64,000 nucleotides of DNA from Hellea sp042093735 (GTDB lineage: Bacteria > Pseudomonadota > Alphaproteobacteria > Caulobacterales > Maricaulaceae). Both the position numbers and the translations under genes were made by a program. The stretch is taken from the NCBI GenBank assembly GCA_042093735.1, contig JBELEM010000004.1, positions 21,954 to 85,953 on the forward strand, read 5' to 3'. Below the pieces are notes generated by a model that was not told the origin of the DNA, ran no database searches, and saw only the letters and a program-made list of their open reading frames with translations. Below are positions 1 through 8,075 of this stretch, in pieces. The number at the start of each line of letters is the position of its first letter. Position 1 is the first letter of the stretch.

Positions 1-36
1 TAGGTATTAGTTAAACTTTAACATAACTATAAATTA

Positions 37-375
37 TTAGACTAAACTCTCTAAATCTTCGCGAGAAAGATTAGCAGCTGCGAAATAAACTAACTCTAAT
101 GTTACGGTAGGACGACCTTGAGATACCACCTGAGATATGAAATTTAAATAATTTGCATTTTCTAAACTAATGCGAATAGTTGTTCTTTTATTGGTTGAAA
201 GTCGAATTTCAGAGAACCACTCTGTTATCTCGGAATTATGATATTCTTCTCTTATATGATTTAGTATTAAATTGATTACCTTTGAACGTGCTTTTGTTTT
301 TAAACGTCTCCCCATCTGCCTGATTAATTTTTCAGCACCTGGTTCGATTAGCATTTCAATAGCTTTTGTACCCAT
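37..375 (-). CDS. Hypothetical protein, 112 aa
   Basis: I do not recognise this protein. The frame is open upstream to a TTG at 393, but the ATG at 375 is the more natural start. The protein is basic near its N-terminus. Residues from about 62 (Thr-Thr-Ile-Arg-Ile-Ser followed by two predicted helices) have the strand-helix-helix pattern of ribbon-helix-helix DNA-binding proteins, but this is only a resemblance by eye. No signal peptide or membrane segment is visible. It is the last gene of a run of minus-strand genes and lies 109 bases beyond the stop of the RibD-like gene, behind a possible terminator, so it is probably transcribed separately. Function unknown. Confidence 0.6.
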   Translation of the reverse strand: MGTKAIEMLIEPGAEKLIRQMGRRLKTKARSKVINLILNHIREEYHNSEITEWFSEIRLSTNKRTTIRISLENANYLNFISQVVSQGRPTVTLELVYFAAANLSREDLESLV

Positions 376-461
376 AATAAAGATTTTGCACAAATAAGTT
401 AATGAAAACTTAATAAAGTTAGGAATATGAAAGGCAAACTGACCATATATAAATTAAATTA

Positions 462-485
462 TAAAAAATTTATGGATGCATAAAT
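462..485 (-). terminator. Possible AT-rich Rho-independent terminator after the ribD-like gene
   Basis: Read on the minus strand, ATTTATG, a four-base loop and CATAAAT form a perfect 7-bp stem that overlaps the last base of the stop codon and is followed directly by a run of T. The stem is A/T-rich and so weak, but its position and the T-run fit a terminator. Confidence 0.45.
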
Positions 486-922
486 CAATTTGGTTCTTGA
501 ATATTATGTCTTTTAAAAAAGTCAGAATTGACTTTATAAGCTTCATTCTCACAAATGCCTACAATAGTATCTATTCCAGCTTCCTGAAGAAGCGCCGCTC
601 CGCGCCAATTTACTCTAGTGTCAGGATCAATAATTGCAATCACGCAACTTTTTATACCTGCTGAGATTAAAGCATTAACACACGGTGCAGTCTGTCCATA
701 ATGAGAACATGGCTCTAGAGTTACATAAACCGTTGAGCCCCTCGCCTTATCTCCAGCAATCTGAAGAGCGTTTGTTTCGCCATGAGGCCTGCCCCCATCT
801 GATGTTACCCCGCTTGCAATTACTCTATTATTTTTAACTATAATGCAGCCTACTGATGGATTTTCTCCAGTCTTACCCAACTGCTTTTTTGACAAATCAA
901 GCGCAATTTTCATCCATTTCAC
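485..922 (-). CDS. ribD: RibD-type pyrimidine deaminase, deaminase domain only
   Basis: This is the zinc-dependent deaminase of riboflavin synthesis, which deaminates diamino-hydroxy-phosphoribosylamino-pyrimidine. The zinc and catalytic motifs are intact: a His-Gly-Glu near residue 47 (the H-x-E motif) and PCSHYGQTAPC near residue 71, preceded by the family motif ENPSVGC. Bifunctional RibD proteins are about 360 residues; this one is 145 and stops (NSDFFKRH, then six residues) at the usual boundary between deaminase and reductase. No reductase domain follows in any frame, so the reductase must be encoded elsewhere or be missing. The start is GTG at 922 or ATG at 913; the longer form fits the family slightly better. 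It lies 13 bases after gpmA and is probably co-transcribed with polA and gpmA. Confidence 0.85.
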   Translation of the reverse strand: MKWMKIALDLSKKQLGKTGENPSVGCIIVKNNRVIASGVTSDGGRPHGETNALQIAGDKARGSTVYVTLEPCSHYGQTAPCVNALISAGIKSCVIAIIDPDTRVNWRGAALLQEAGIDTIVGICENEAYKVNSDFFKRHNIQEPN

Positions 923-935
923 ATGATTAATCAGT

Positions 936-1658
936 TTAAATCTCCGGTAGTACTTTAGCGCGATGAGAATCCAAATATCGAGCAGATACTATTGTATTAA
1001 TGTCAGAACCAAATTCAATTAAAAGAGGATTTCCTGTGGGAAATTCGTAATTAGGAATTTCTTTATCGTTAACTTTAAAAAGGTCTTTTAATATCGCCCT
1101 TAAACTATTTCCATGTGCTGAAATAATTAAGTTTTTCTTATCGTTTATGAAAGGTGCAATTGAAGATGAAAAGTATGGCAATACGCGGTCGCAGGTCATT
1201 TTCAAACTCTCTCCAGACGGAAGCACCTCAGGGTCTACATTACTATATTTTAAGTCATGAATTGGATGATACTTATTTTGTTTGTCAATTTTTGGAGGCG
1301 GTATATCAAAACTTCTTCTCCAGATATGGACTTGATCATCGCCGTATTTAGATCTTGTTTCTTGCTTATTACACCCAGTAAGGGCTCCATAATGCCGCTC
1401 ATTTAACCTCCAATCTTTGATTACAGGTAAATGAAATTGATTTGCGGCCTCTAAGGACAACCACAATGTTTTGATAGCCCTGCGTTGAAGACTTGTAAAA
1501 GCTCGGTCAAATACAATACCTTCTTTAGCTATTAATTCTCCTGATTTAATAGCCTCGTTTACCCCTGTATTGGTGAGACCAACATCAACCCATCCGGTAA
1601 AACGATTTTGAAGGTTCCATTCTGATTGTCCATGACGGACTAAGACAATAAATGCCAT
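936..1658 (-). CDS. gpmA: 2,3-bisphosphoglycerate-dependent phosphoglycerate mutase
   Basis: This cytoplasmic glycolytic and gluconeogenic enzyme interconverts 3- and 2-phosphoglycerate. The N-terminal RHGQSEWN motif carries the phosphorylated histidine, followed by NRFTGWVDVGLT, and the second catalytic histidine is in SAHGNSLRA near residue 182. At 240 residues it is close to the family length (about 250) and lacks only a short C-terminal tail. The ATG lies 12 bases after the polA stop, and the ribosome-binding sequence AAGGAA overlaps that stop codon, so translation is probably coupled to polA. The next glycolytic enzyme, enolase, is also in this window at 35 kb. Confidence 0.95.
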   Translation of the reverse strand: MAFIVLVRHGQSEWNLQNRFTGWVDVGLTNTGVNEAIKSGELIAKEGIVFDRAFTSLQRRAIKTLWLSLEAANQFHLPVIKDWRLNERHYGALTGCNKQETRSKYGDDQVHIWRRSFDIPPPKIDKQNKYHPIHDLKYSNVDPEVLPSGESLKMTCDRVLPYFSSSIAPFINDKKNLIISAHGNSLRAILKDLFKVNDKEIPNYEFPTGNPLLIEFGSDINTIVSARYLDSHRAKVLPEI

Positions 1659-1670
1659 ATTGTAAATTCC

Positions 1671-4493
1671 TTAATGAGCATCATTCCAGTTTTTTGCAGC
1701 ATGCGCTTCTACAACCAATGGAACAGATATATCAACAGCAGGCATTGCCGCATTTTGCATGGTTGTAGTAACTATTTCAATTAGTTCATTTGCATTTGCT
1801 TCAGGCACCTCAAAGATAAGTTCATCATGCACCTGTAATAGCATTTTTGAACCATCTATAGGTTTTATATTATTAGGTATTCTTATCATGGCTCGACGTA
1901 TTATGTCTGCTGCAGAACCCTGAATTGGGGCATTTATGGCTTGTCGCTCAGCGAAACCCCTAATAGCAGGATTCCTGTCTTTAATTCCTTTAATGTGACA
2001 TTTACGGCCGAAAAGGGTTTTAACATAACCATATTCCCTAGCCTCATTCTTTGCATTCTCCATGTAATCTTTGATACCAGGAAATTTTATAAAGTAATTT
2101 TTGATATATTCACTCGCTTCTGTACGTGATATTCCTAGGTTATTAGCTAAGCCAAATGCAGAAATTCCATAAATAATACCAAAGTTTATAGCTTTTGCTC
2201 GCCGTCTAGTTGAAGCATCCATGTCTGATAGCTTTACATTAAAAATCTCAGATGCCGTTAACGCATGAATATCTACACCATCAGAAAATGCTTTCTTCAT
2301 AGTTGGAAGATTAGCAGTGTGTGCTAACAAACGTAACTCAATTTGCGAGTAGTCGGCGGCAATTAATAAATGATCAGGCTCAGCTATAAATGCATCTCTA
2401 ATTTTACGACCATCCTCGGTTCGAATGGGAATGTTTTGCAGGTTAGGGTCTGACGAGGACAGCCGGCCCGTCGTAGTTGCTGCCAGTGAAAAACTAGTAT
2501 GAACTCTTCCGGTTCTCGAGTTAATTTTTTGCACCAGAGCATCAGTATAAGTCGATTTTAATTTGGAATAATGTCGCCACTCAAGAATGATTTGTGGTAG
2601 CTTTTCTCCCTTTTCCGCAAGCCCCTCTAGAACACCCGCACCTGTTTGCCAAGCTCCAGTTTTTGTTTTCTTACCTCCTTGCAGCTTCATCTTGTCGAAA
2701 AGAATTTCTCCTAATTGTTTAGGCGATCCTAAATTAAACTGCTGCCCAGAGAGCAAATAAGCTTCAGCCTCAAAATGTTCCATTTTTTGGGCAAATAACG
2801 CTGACAGGCGGGCGAGCTCAGCTCTATCAACTCTAATACCATTATTTTCCATATCTGCTATTATCGATGGCAAAGGTCGTTCTAGAGTTTCATAAACTGT
2901 TTTCACCTTTTCAGTTACTAACTTAGGCTTTAAATACTTCCATAAACGCAGCGTAATATCCGCATCCTCTGCAGCATAAGGAGTAGCAACTTCAAGAGAT
3001 AATTCATCGAAGGTTTTCTTATTTTTCCCCGTCCCCACTAACTCTTTAAAAGAAATTGGTTTATGACCAAAATGAAGCTCCGAAAGGCCATCCATTCCAT
3101 GATTATGCAATCCAGCTGCTAAAGCATAAGATATCAACATTGTATCATCATAAGGTGCAACATTTATTCCATATCTTTGCAGCACACCTATATCATACTT
3201 AAAGTTCTGCCCAACTTTTAGAACTGACTCAGACTCTAGCAGAGGCTTCAACATTTTAATCGCTGATGATAGTTCAATTTGCTGCGGCTTGTCATCCCCG
3301 AACATGTCTCCGGTTCCAATATGACCCAAAGGAACATAACAAGCGTCATTGTCACTAATAGATAAACTTATACCAACTAAATCAGCAGAAGAACTATCTA
3401 AACTATTGGTTTCCAAATCCACAGCTAATACCTCAGCATCAAGGCAACGGTGTATCCACTTCTCGAGTAATTCCTCTGACTGGATGCATTCATACTTTGT
3501 TAAATCGAAAATAATATTTTTTGGACTTTTAAGGGATCCAGGAGTTATAAAATTCGGCTGACTATCATCCTTACGTATACCATCTGTCTTACCCTCACCT
3601 AAAGCCAATCGCACTCTATTAGTTAATGTGTTAAATTGCATCTTTTCTAAAAAATCAAATAAAACAGGTATATCTGGATCAGTTACAGCCGTATCCTCTA
3701 ATGGAAACTCCAACTCAACATCAGTTTTCAAGGTGACCAACTCCAATGAAATTCGAGCATTATCAATATTAGCCATCATTTTTTCTCTTCGCCCTTTTTG
3801 GGGGATTTCATCACAACGCTGAAGTAATGTCTCCAAGTCGCCAAACTGCTCGAGAAGTACCACAGCAGTCTTAACTCCAATACCTGGTACTCCTGGAATA
3901 TTATCGACAGAATCTCCAGCCAATGCTTGAATTTCAATTACTCGTTCAGGTGGCAAACCAAATTTTTCTATTACTTGAGGAATACTTATCTTTTTATTTT
4001 TCATAGTATCAAGCATTGATATTTTATTCGATACAAGCTGCATTAAATCCTTATCTGAACTAATAATAGTAACCCTGGCACCCTTAGCCTCAGCCTGTCT
4101 GGCATAAGTTGCTATTATATCATCAGCCTCATAGCCCTCCATTTCAATTGCAGGAGCTCCAAAAGCACGTGTTGCGTCACGAGTTAGGGGGAATTGGGGA
4201 ATTAAGTCTTCTGGTGTTTCAGAACGATTTGCTTTATATTCATCATAAATATCGTTCCTGAATGTGTGACTTCCTTTATCAAAGATTACAGCAAAGTGCG
4301 TAGGACGATCTTCATTGTTTTGATCCCTTAATAATTTAAAGATCATATTCGAAAATCCAGCAACTGCTCCTATTGGCATGCCATCTGACTTGCGGGTCAA
4401 GGGAGGAAGTGCGTGGTAAGCTCGAAATATGTACCCAGACCCGTCAACTAAAACGACATGTGAATTTTTATCGACTGGGGCCGTAATACGCAT
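1671..4493 (-). CDS. polA: DNA polymerase I
   Basis: The 940-residue enzyme performs repair synthesis and Okazaki fragment processing. Three domains are visible: a 5'-3' exonuclease (about 1-300, starting VLVDGSGYIFRAYHALPPLT), a 3'-5' proofreading exonuclease (about 335-530) and the polymerase (about 550-940). The proofreading site looks active: DLETNSLD, KVGQNFKYDIGVL and YAAEDADITL carry the expected acidic residues and tyrosine. Polymerase motifs A (ADYSQIELRLLAH), B (RRAKAINFGIIYG) and C (LQVHDELIFE) are intact. The ATG at 4493 opens the frame. It is followed by gpmA after 12 bases and preceded by a small zinc-finger gene. Confidence 0.97.
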   Translation of the reverse strand: MRITAPVDKNSHVVLVDGSGYIFRAYHALPPLTRKSDGMPIGAVAGFSNMIFKLLRDQNNEDRPTHFAVIFDKGSHTFRNDIYDEYKANRSETPEDLIPQFPLTRDATRAFGAPAIEMEGYEADDIIATYARQAEAKGARVTIISSDKDLMQLVSNKISMLDTMKNKKISIPQVIEKFGLPPERVIEIQALAGDSVDNIPGVPGIGVKTAVVLLEQFGDLETLLQRCDEIPQKGRREKMMANIDNARISLELVTLKTDVELEFPLEDTAVTDPDIPVLFDFLEKMQFNTLTNRVRLALGEGKTDGIRKDDSQPNFITPGSLKSPKNIIFDLTKYECIQSEELLEKWIHRCLDAEVLAVDLETNSLDSSSADLVGISLSISDNDACYVPLGHIGTGDMFGDDKPQQIELSSAIKMLKPLLESESVLKVGQNFKYDIGVLQRYGINVAPYDDTMLISYALAAGLHNHGMDGLSELHFGHKPISFKELVGTGKNKKTFDELSLEVATPYAAEDADITLRLWKYLKPKLVTEKVKTVYETLERPLPSIIADMENNGIRVDRAELARLSALFAQKMEHFEAEAYLLSGQQFNLGSPKQLGEILFDKMKLQGGKKTKTGAWQTGAGVLEGLAEKGEKLPQIILEWRHYSKLKSTYTDALVQKINSRTGRVHTSFSLAATTTGRLSSSDPNLQNIPIRTEDGRKIRDAFIAEPDHLLIAADYSQIELRLLAHTANLPTMKKAFSDGVDIHALTASEIFNVKLSDMDASTRRRAKAINFGIIYGISAFGLANNLGISRTEASEYIKNYFIKFPGIKDYMENAKNEAREYGYVKTLFGRKCHIKGIKDRNPAIRGFAERQAINAPIQGSAADIIRRAMIRIPNNIKPIDGSKMLLQVHDELIFEVPEANANELIEIVTTTMQNAAMPAVDISVPLVVEAHAAKNWNDAH

Positions 4494-4585
4494 TGAGAAT
4501 CCTTCTTTATTCTCTTTTGGGGCCCCAATTGACTTTATTCAATAGAAAGGGTTGTATTTAACTTAATAAATTTGAAATAAACCCT

Positions 4586-4759
4586 TTATGCAACTTTTAG
4601 TTTAAAGATCTGATCACAATATTTGCATTTTGCAGTATTATTCTGACCCATATCTATAAAAATTCTTGGATGTCCTAATGCCCCCCCAGGGCCATCGCAG
4701 CTTATTCGCCTTGATGTTACAATAGTAATCTGAGATTGAGACTTTGAAGGTTTTGGCAT
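4586..4759 (-). CDS. Small zinc-finger protein, zf-CHCC family, 57 aa
   Basis: Translation from the ATG at 4759 gives a 57-residue protein with the motif CDGPGGALGHP, then a strand region, then CKYC near the C-terminus. This Cys...His...Cys-x2-Cys arrangement is the zf-CHCC (NDUFS6-like) zinc-binding domain common as short stand-alone proteins in Proteobacteria. The related mitochondrial protein is a complex I subunit or assembly factor; the role of the bacterial short form is not established. The gene sits between the scfR-like gene and polA on the same strand. No strong ribosome-binding site is seen, but the motif spacing makes the call secure. Confidence 0.85.
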   Translation of the reverse strand: MPKPSKSQSQITIVTSRRISCDGPGGALGHPRIFIDMGQNNTAKCKYCDQIFKLKVA

Positions 4760-4877
4760 ATTTAAATATCGCTTCTTAATTTCTTTAGTTAAACTACTAA
4801 TACTAAAAAATAACCATAAACATAGTACTTATTTTTGTAAAACTAGTCTGTCAGTATATTTTCGTATAACCAAGACC

Positions 4878-6302
4878 TCAAGTCTCATCAAAATCATACA
4901 AGCTAATCCCTCTCCTTCTTTCATCAAAACTAATAATTCTATTTAGTGGTGCGTGTGCCCTTTGTCTGCAGTGGGGACGCTCACATAAATGACAATTTAC
5001 ACCAATTTTTGAAGGCCGCGGGTTATTAAGGTTGTACTTTTCGGCATAAACTAATCTTGGTGCATAAGCTATGTCACAACCAAGACCTATCGCTAATTTT
5101 TGAAGAGGGTTTTTGTAGGTACCGTTACTTCTTACTACCATTTTAGCGATAGAGAAATAAGTTGTATCATCAGGCATTTGTATAATTTGAGTAACTGTTT
5201 TATCTGGAGTTAAAAAACATTCATGTATGTTCCATATTGGGCAAGCTCCCCCAAATCTACTAAAATGAAAACGTCCCGCGCTAAACCTTTTTGAAACATT
5301 GCCTGCAACATCAATACGAACAAAGAAAAAAGGTATACCACGTGCATCGGGCTTTTGGAGTGTTGTAAGACGATGCGCAGTTTGCTCAAAACTAGTACCA
5401 AATCTATGACATAAAAGATCAACATCGTATTTACTATTTTCAGCTTCTTTAAGAAATTGGTCATACGGCATTAAAATGGCAGCTGCAAAATAATTTGCTA
5501 ATGTCGTACGGCAAAGGCCTTCAGCCTCCAATCCATTTAAATCAGCAGTGCCAACTACTTCATCAATTAAATCGCGATACTCTAATATACTAATTTGATA
5601 GGCTAGCTGAAATCGGCGACCAGACTGAGGTAAAAGTTCTGAAAGATTTATTCGCTTAGAATGGCGATCAAAATATCTCAGCATTTGCGGCATAATATCT
5701 ACAGGGACTACTCTCACTGAGATACCATGCTTTTCTTGAAGCCTCTTGGTTAATGTCGTTCCAGTTTGAGCCCTATTATATCCCAATTCTTTAGCTAGCT
5801 TTTCAGCTGCAGCGTCTAATGCAGGAAAATAATTTTTTTGTTTATGTAAAAAACGCCTTACAGAATCAACTGCCTGCGACGATTGCTCCAGTAGTTCTAC
5901 ATTTTCATCATTTTTATTTTCACTATCACGCAAAGTTGCATCACGATGCTTTCCATATAATTTAATCAAAGACCGAGCAGCACTTGGACTCACGCTTACT
6001 AAATCTTCTGCTTCATTTTTTGAAAGAGAGTCACCTTTAAAAATTGGGTCCCTTAAAGTTTCATACACTTCAGCAACTAAGTGTGCATCTCCAGCTCCAG
6101 TAAAACTAGCAATATCAAAATCATAAATTTCAGCCATACGAAGTAAAACTTTTGCAGATAGCGATCTCTGATTACGTTCCATTAGATTTAAATAGGATGT
6201 AGATATACCTAAATCTTCAGCCATACGCGATTGAGTTAATCCCAGAGTTTTTCTAAATCTGGCGATACGAGGACCAATAAGAAGCTTTTCATTACTAGGC
6301 AT
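4878..6302 (-). CDS. XRE-family short-chain-fatty-acid/glyoxylate regulator (ScfR/RamB-like)
   Basis: The 474-residue protein has an N-terminal helix-turn-helix of the Cro/CI type (about residues 8-62, containing LGLTQSRMAEDLGISTSYLN). A middle IrrE/ImmA-like region follows, then a C-terminal region with a cysteine cluster (CHLCERPHC) of the DUF2083 type. This is the layout of RamB, MccR/PrpR and ScfR, which control acetate, propionate and glyoxylate-cycle genes and are thought to sense acyl-CoA. It is divergent from aceB-aceA across a 145-base gap containing repeated TTTACAA motifs, so it most likely regulates the glyoxylate shunt and itself. Whether it activates or represses cannot be read from sequence. 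Confidence 0.88.
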   Translation of the reverse strand: MPSNEKLLIGPRIARFRKTLGLTQSRMAEDLGISTSYLNLMERNQRSLSAKVLLRMAEIYDFDIASFTGAGDAHLVAEVYETLRDPIFKGDSLSKNEAEDLVSVSPSAARSLIKLYGKHRDATLRDSENKNDENVELLEQSSQAVDSVRRFLHKQKNYFPALDAAAEKLAKELGYNRAQTGTTLTKRLQEKHGISVRVVPVDIMPQMLRYFDRHSKRINLSELLPQSGRRFQLAYQISILEYRDLIDEVVGTADLNGLEAEGLCRTTLANYFAAAILMPYDQFLKEAENSKYDVDLLCHRFGTSFEQTAHRLTTLQKPDARGIPFFFVRIDVAGNVSKRFSAGRFHFSRFGGACPIWNIHECFLTPDKTVTQIIQMPDDTTYFSIAKMVVRSNGTYKNPLQKLAIGLGCDIAYAPRLVYAEKYNLNNPRPSKIGVNCHLCERPHCRQRAHAPLNRIISFDERRRGISLYDFDET

Positions 6303-6312
6303 AATATTTCTT

Positions 6313-6379
6313 TTTACAAGTTTTACAAAAATTACTAAATATATTCAACATAGTTTACAAAAATACCTAGATTTTACAA
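6313..6379. promoter_or_regulatory. Repeated TTTACAA elements between the regulator and aceB
   Basis: Four exact copies of TTTACAA lie at 6313-6319, 6322-6328, 6354-6360 and 6373-6379, all in the same orientation, inside the divergent regulator/aceB intergenic region. A degenerate inverse copy (TATGTAAA) follows near 6402-6409. They resemble the TTTGCAAA-type sites known for RamB/PrpR regulators with one base changed. I infer that they are operators for the adjacent regulator. The motif also occurs elsewhere in this AT-rich window, so only the clustering is notable. Confidence 0.5.
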
Positions 6380-6447
6380 CTAATTATAGAAAAAATATTT
6401 TTATGTAAATATAGTAAAAACATAAAGTCACAATAAAGGTACTTGTC

Positions 6448-8073
6448 ATGGAAGATATAAATTCACGTCCAATTCCTAGGCATAGGGTATTAGCAAAAGT
6501 TATTAATTCAAAAAAATTAGACTTTGAAAAAATACTTTCCCCTGATGCACTCTTATTTTTGGCAGATCTAGAAAGAAGATTTGGCCCACAACGTCGAATT
6601 TTACTTGATAACCGAGAACTTCAACAAGAGAGGTATGACGACGGTGAACTACCTACTCAACCTAAAGAAACTGCCCATGTTAGAAATTCATTGTGGGAAG
6701 TTGCGCCGAGTCCTAAAACTCTACAAGACAGAAGAGTTGAAATCACTGGTCCTGTTGATCGAAAAATGATGATTAATGCACTTAATTCAGGTGCAAAAAT
6801 GTTCATGGCAGATTTTGAAGACGCTAGTAGTCCTACATTTTATAATATGTTAAATGGTCAGGTAAACATGTATGACTATGCACGAGAGCAGTTAAAATTA
6901 AATACTGAAAAAAAATCTTACAAGTTAAATCCAACTACAGCTACTATGCTTGTTAGACCACGGGGGTGGCATCTCGAAGAGACTAACATAACAGTTGATG
7001 GCCACCCTATGAGCGCAAGCCTTGTAGATTTCGGTCTTCACATTTTCCACAATGGCTCATTATTAGCAAAGAATGAAAAGGGCCCTTTTTATTATTTACC
7101 CAAAATAGAATCTTACCAAGAAGCCAGGTTGTGGAATGACGTGTTTAATTTCTCACAGGCAATATTAGACATACCTAATGGAACAATCAAATCAACTGTA
7201 TTGATTGAAACACTTCCTGCCGCTTTTCAGATGGAAGAAATTCTCTATGTTCTGAGAAATCATATAACTGGACTTAACTGTGGACGTTGGGATTATATTT
7301 TCAGTTATATAAAGACTCTTCGCAATCACAAAGAATATTTACTCCCAGACAGAGATCAAGTGGGAATGGATAGAGACTTTTTATCTGCTTATGCATCGCG
7401 TCTAATACAAGTTTGTCACAAAAGACGCGCTCATGCCATGGGGGGAATGGCAGCGCAAATACCTGTAAAAAATGATGATGATGCTAACAAAGCCGCTTTT
7501 GACAAAGTAAAAAAGGATAAGGAGCGCGAAGCGAAGCTTGGCCATGATGGTACCTGGGTAGCACATCCGGACTTAGTATCAGTAGCTATGAATGTTTTTA
7601 ATAAAGAAATGCCATCTAAACATCAAATTCTAAAAAAACGCCAATCCCCAAGAATAACGGACGAAGCAATGCTGTCTCCACACAGAGGAAGTGTGACTGA
7701 AAAGGGCGTCAGAACTAATATTGAAGTTGGAATTAAATACATAGCTGCTTGGCTTTCAGGAAAAGGTGCAGTTCCCATTCATAACTTAATGGAAGATGCT
7801 GCTACAGCAGAGATATCTCGGTCTCAGATATGGCAGTGGTTAACTCATCGGGCAACTGTCAAAATGGAAGGTGGATATTCTGAAACACTTACCCGAAGGT
7901 TATATGACCGCCTATACAACGAGGAAATAATGAAAATCACCGAAGAATTAGGTGTTGAAAGTTATAATAACGGCCGCTTTCCAGAGGCAGCAGAGCTGTT
8001 CACAAAGTCAGCAACTGCTCAGGTATTACCTAATTTTTTAACCATACCAGCGTATCAAATATTGGAGAATTAA
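6448..8073 (+). CDS. aceB: Malate synthase A
   Basis: This glyoxylate-shunt enzyme condenses glyoxylate with acetyl-CoA to malate. The 541 residues match the short A-type (about 530) and not the roughly 725-residue G-type (glcB). Family landmarks include FMADFEDASSPT near residue 118, MLVRPRGWHLEE and GLNCGRWDYIFSYIKTLRNH. The ATG at 6448 is the first in frame. It is followed after two bases by aceA, so the two are surely co-transcribed. The repeats upstream and the divergent ScfR/RamB-like gene suggest regulation by acetate or fatty-acid availability. Confidence 0.95.
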   Translation: MEDINSRPIPRHRVLAKVINSKKLDFEKILSPDALLFLADLERRFGPQRRILLDNRELQQERYDDGELPTQPKETAHVRNSLWEVAPSPKTLQDRRVEITGPVDRKMMINALNSGAKMFMADFEDASSPTFYNMLNGQVNMYDYAREQLKLNTEKKSYKLNPTTATMLVRPRGWHLEETNITVDGHPMSASLVDFGLHIFHNGSLLAKNEKGPFYYLPKIESYQEARLWNDVFNFSQAILDIPNGTIKSTVLIETLPAAFQMEEILYVLRNHITGLNCGRWDYIFSYIKTLRNHKEYLLPDRDQVGMDRDFLSAYASRLIQVCHKRRAHAMGGMAAQIPVKNDDDANKAAFDKVKKDKEREAKLGHDGTWVAHPDLVSVAMNVFNKEMPSKHQILKKRQSPRITDEAMLSPHRGSVTEKGVRTNIEVGIKYIAAWLSGKGAVPIHNLMEDAATAEISRSQIWQWLTHRATVKMEGGYSETLTRRLYDRLYNEEIMKITEELGVESYNNGRFPEAAELFTKSATAQVLPNFLTIPAYQILEN

Positions 8074-8075
8074 TC

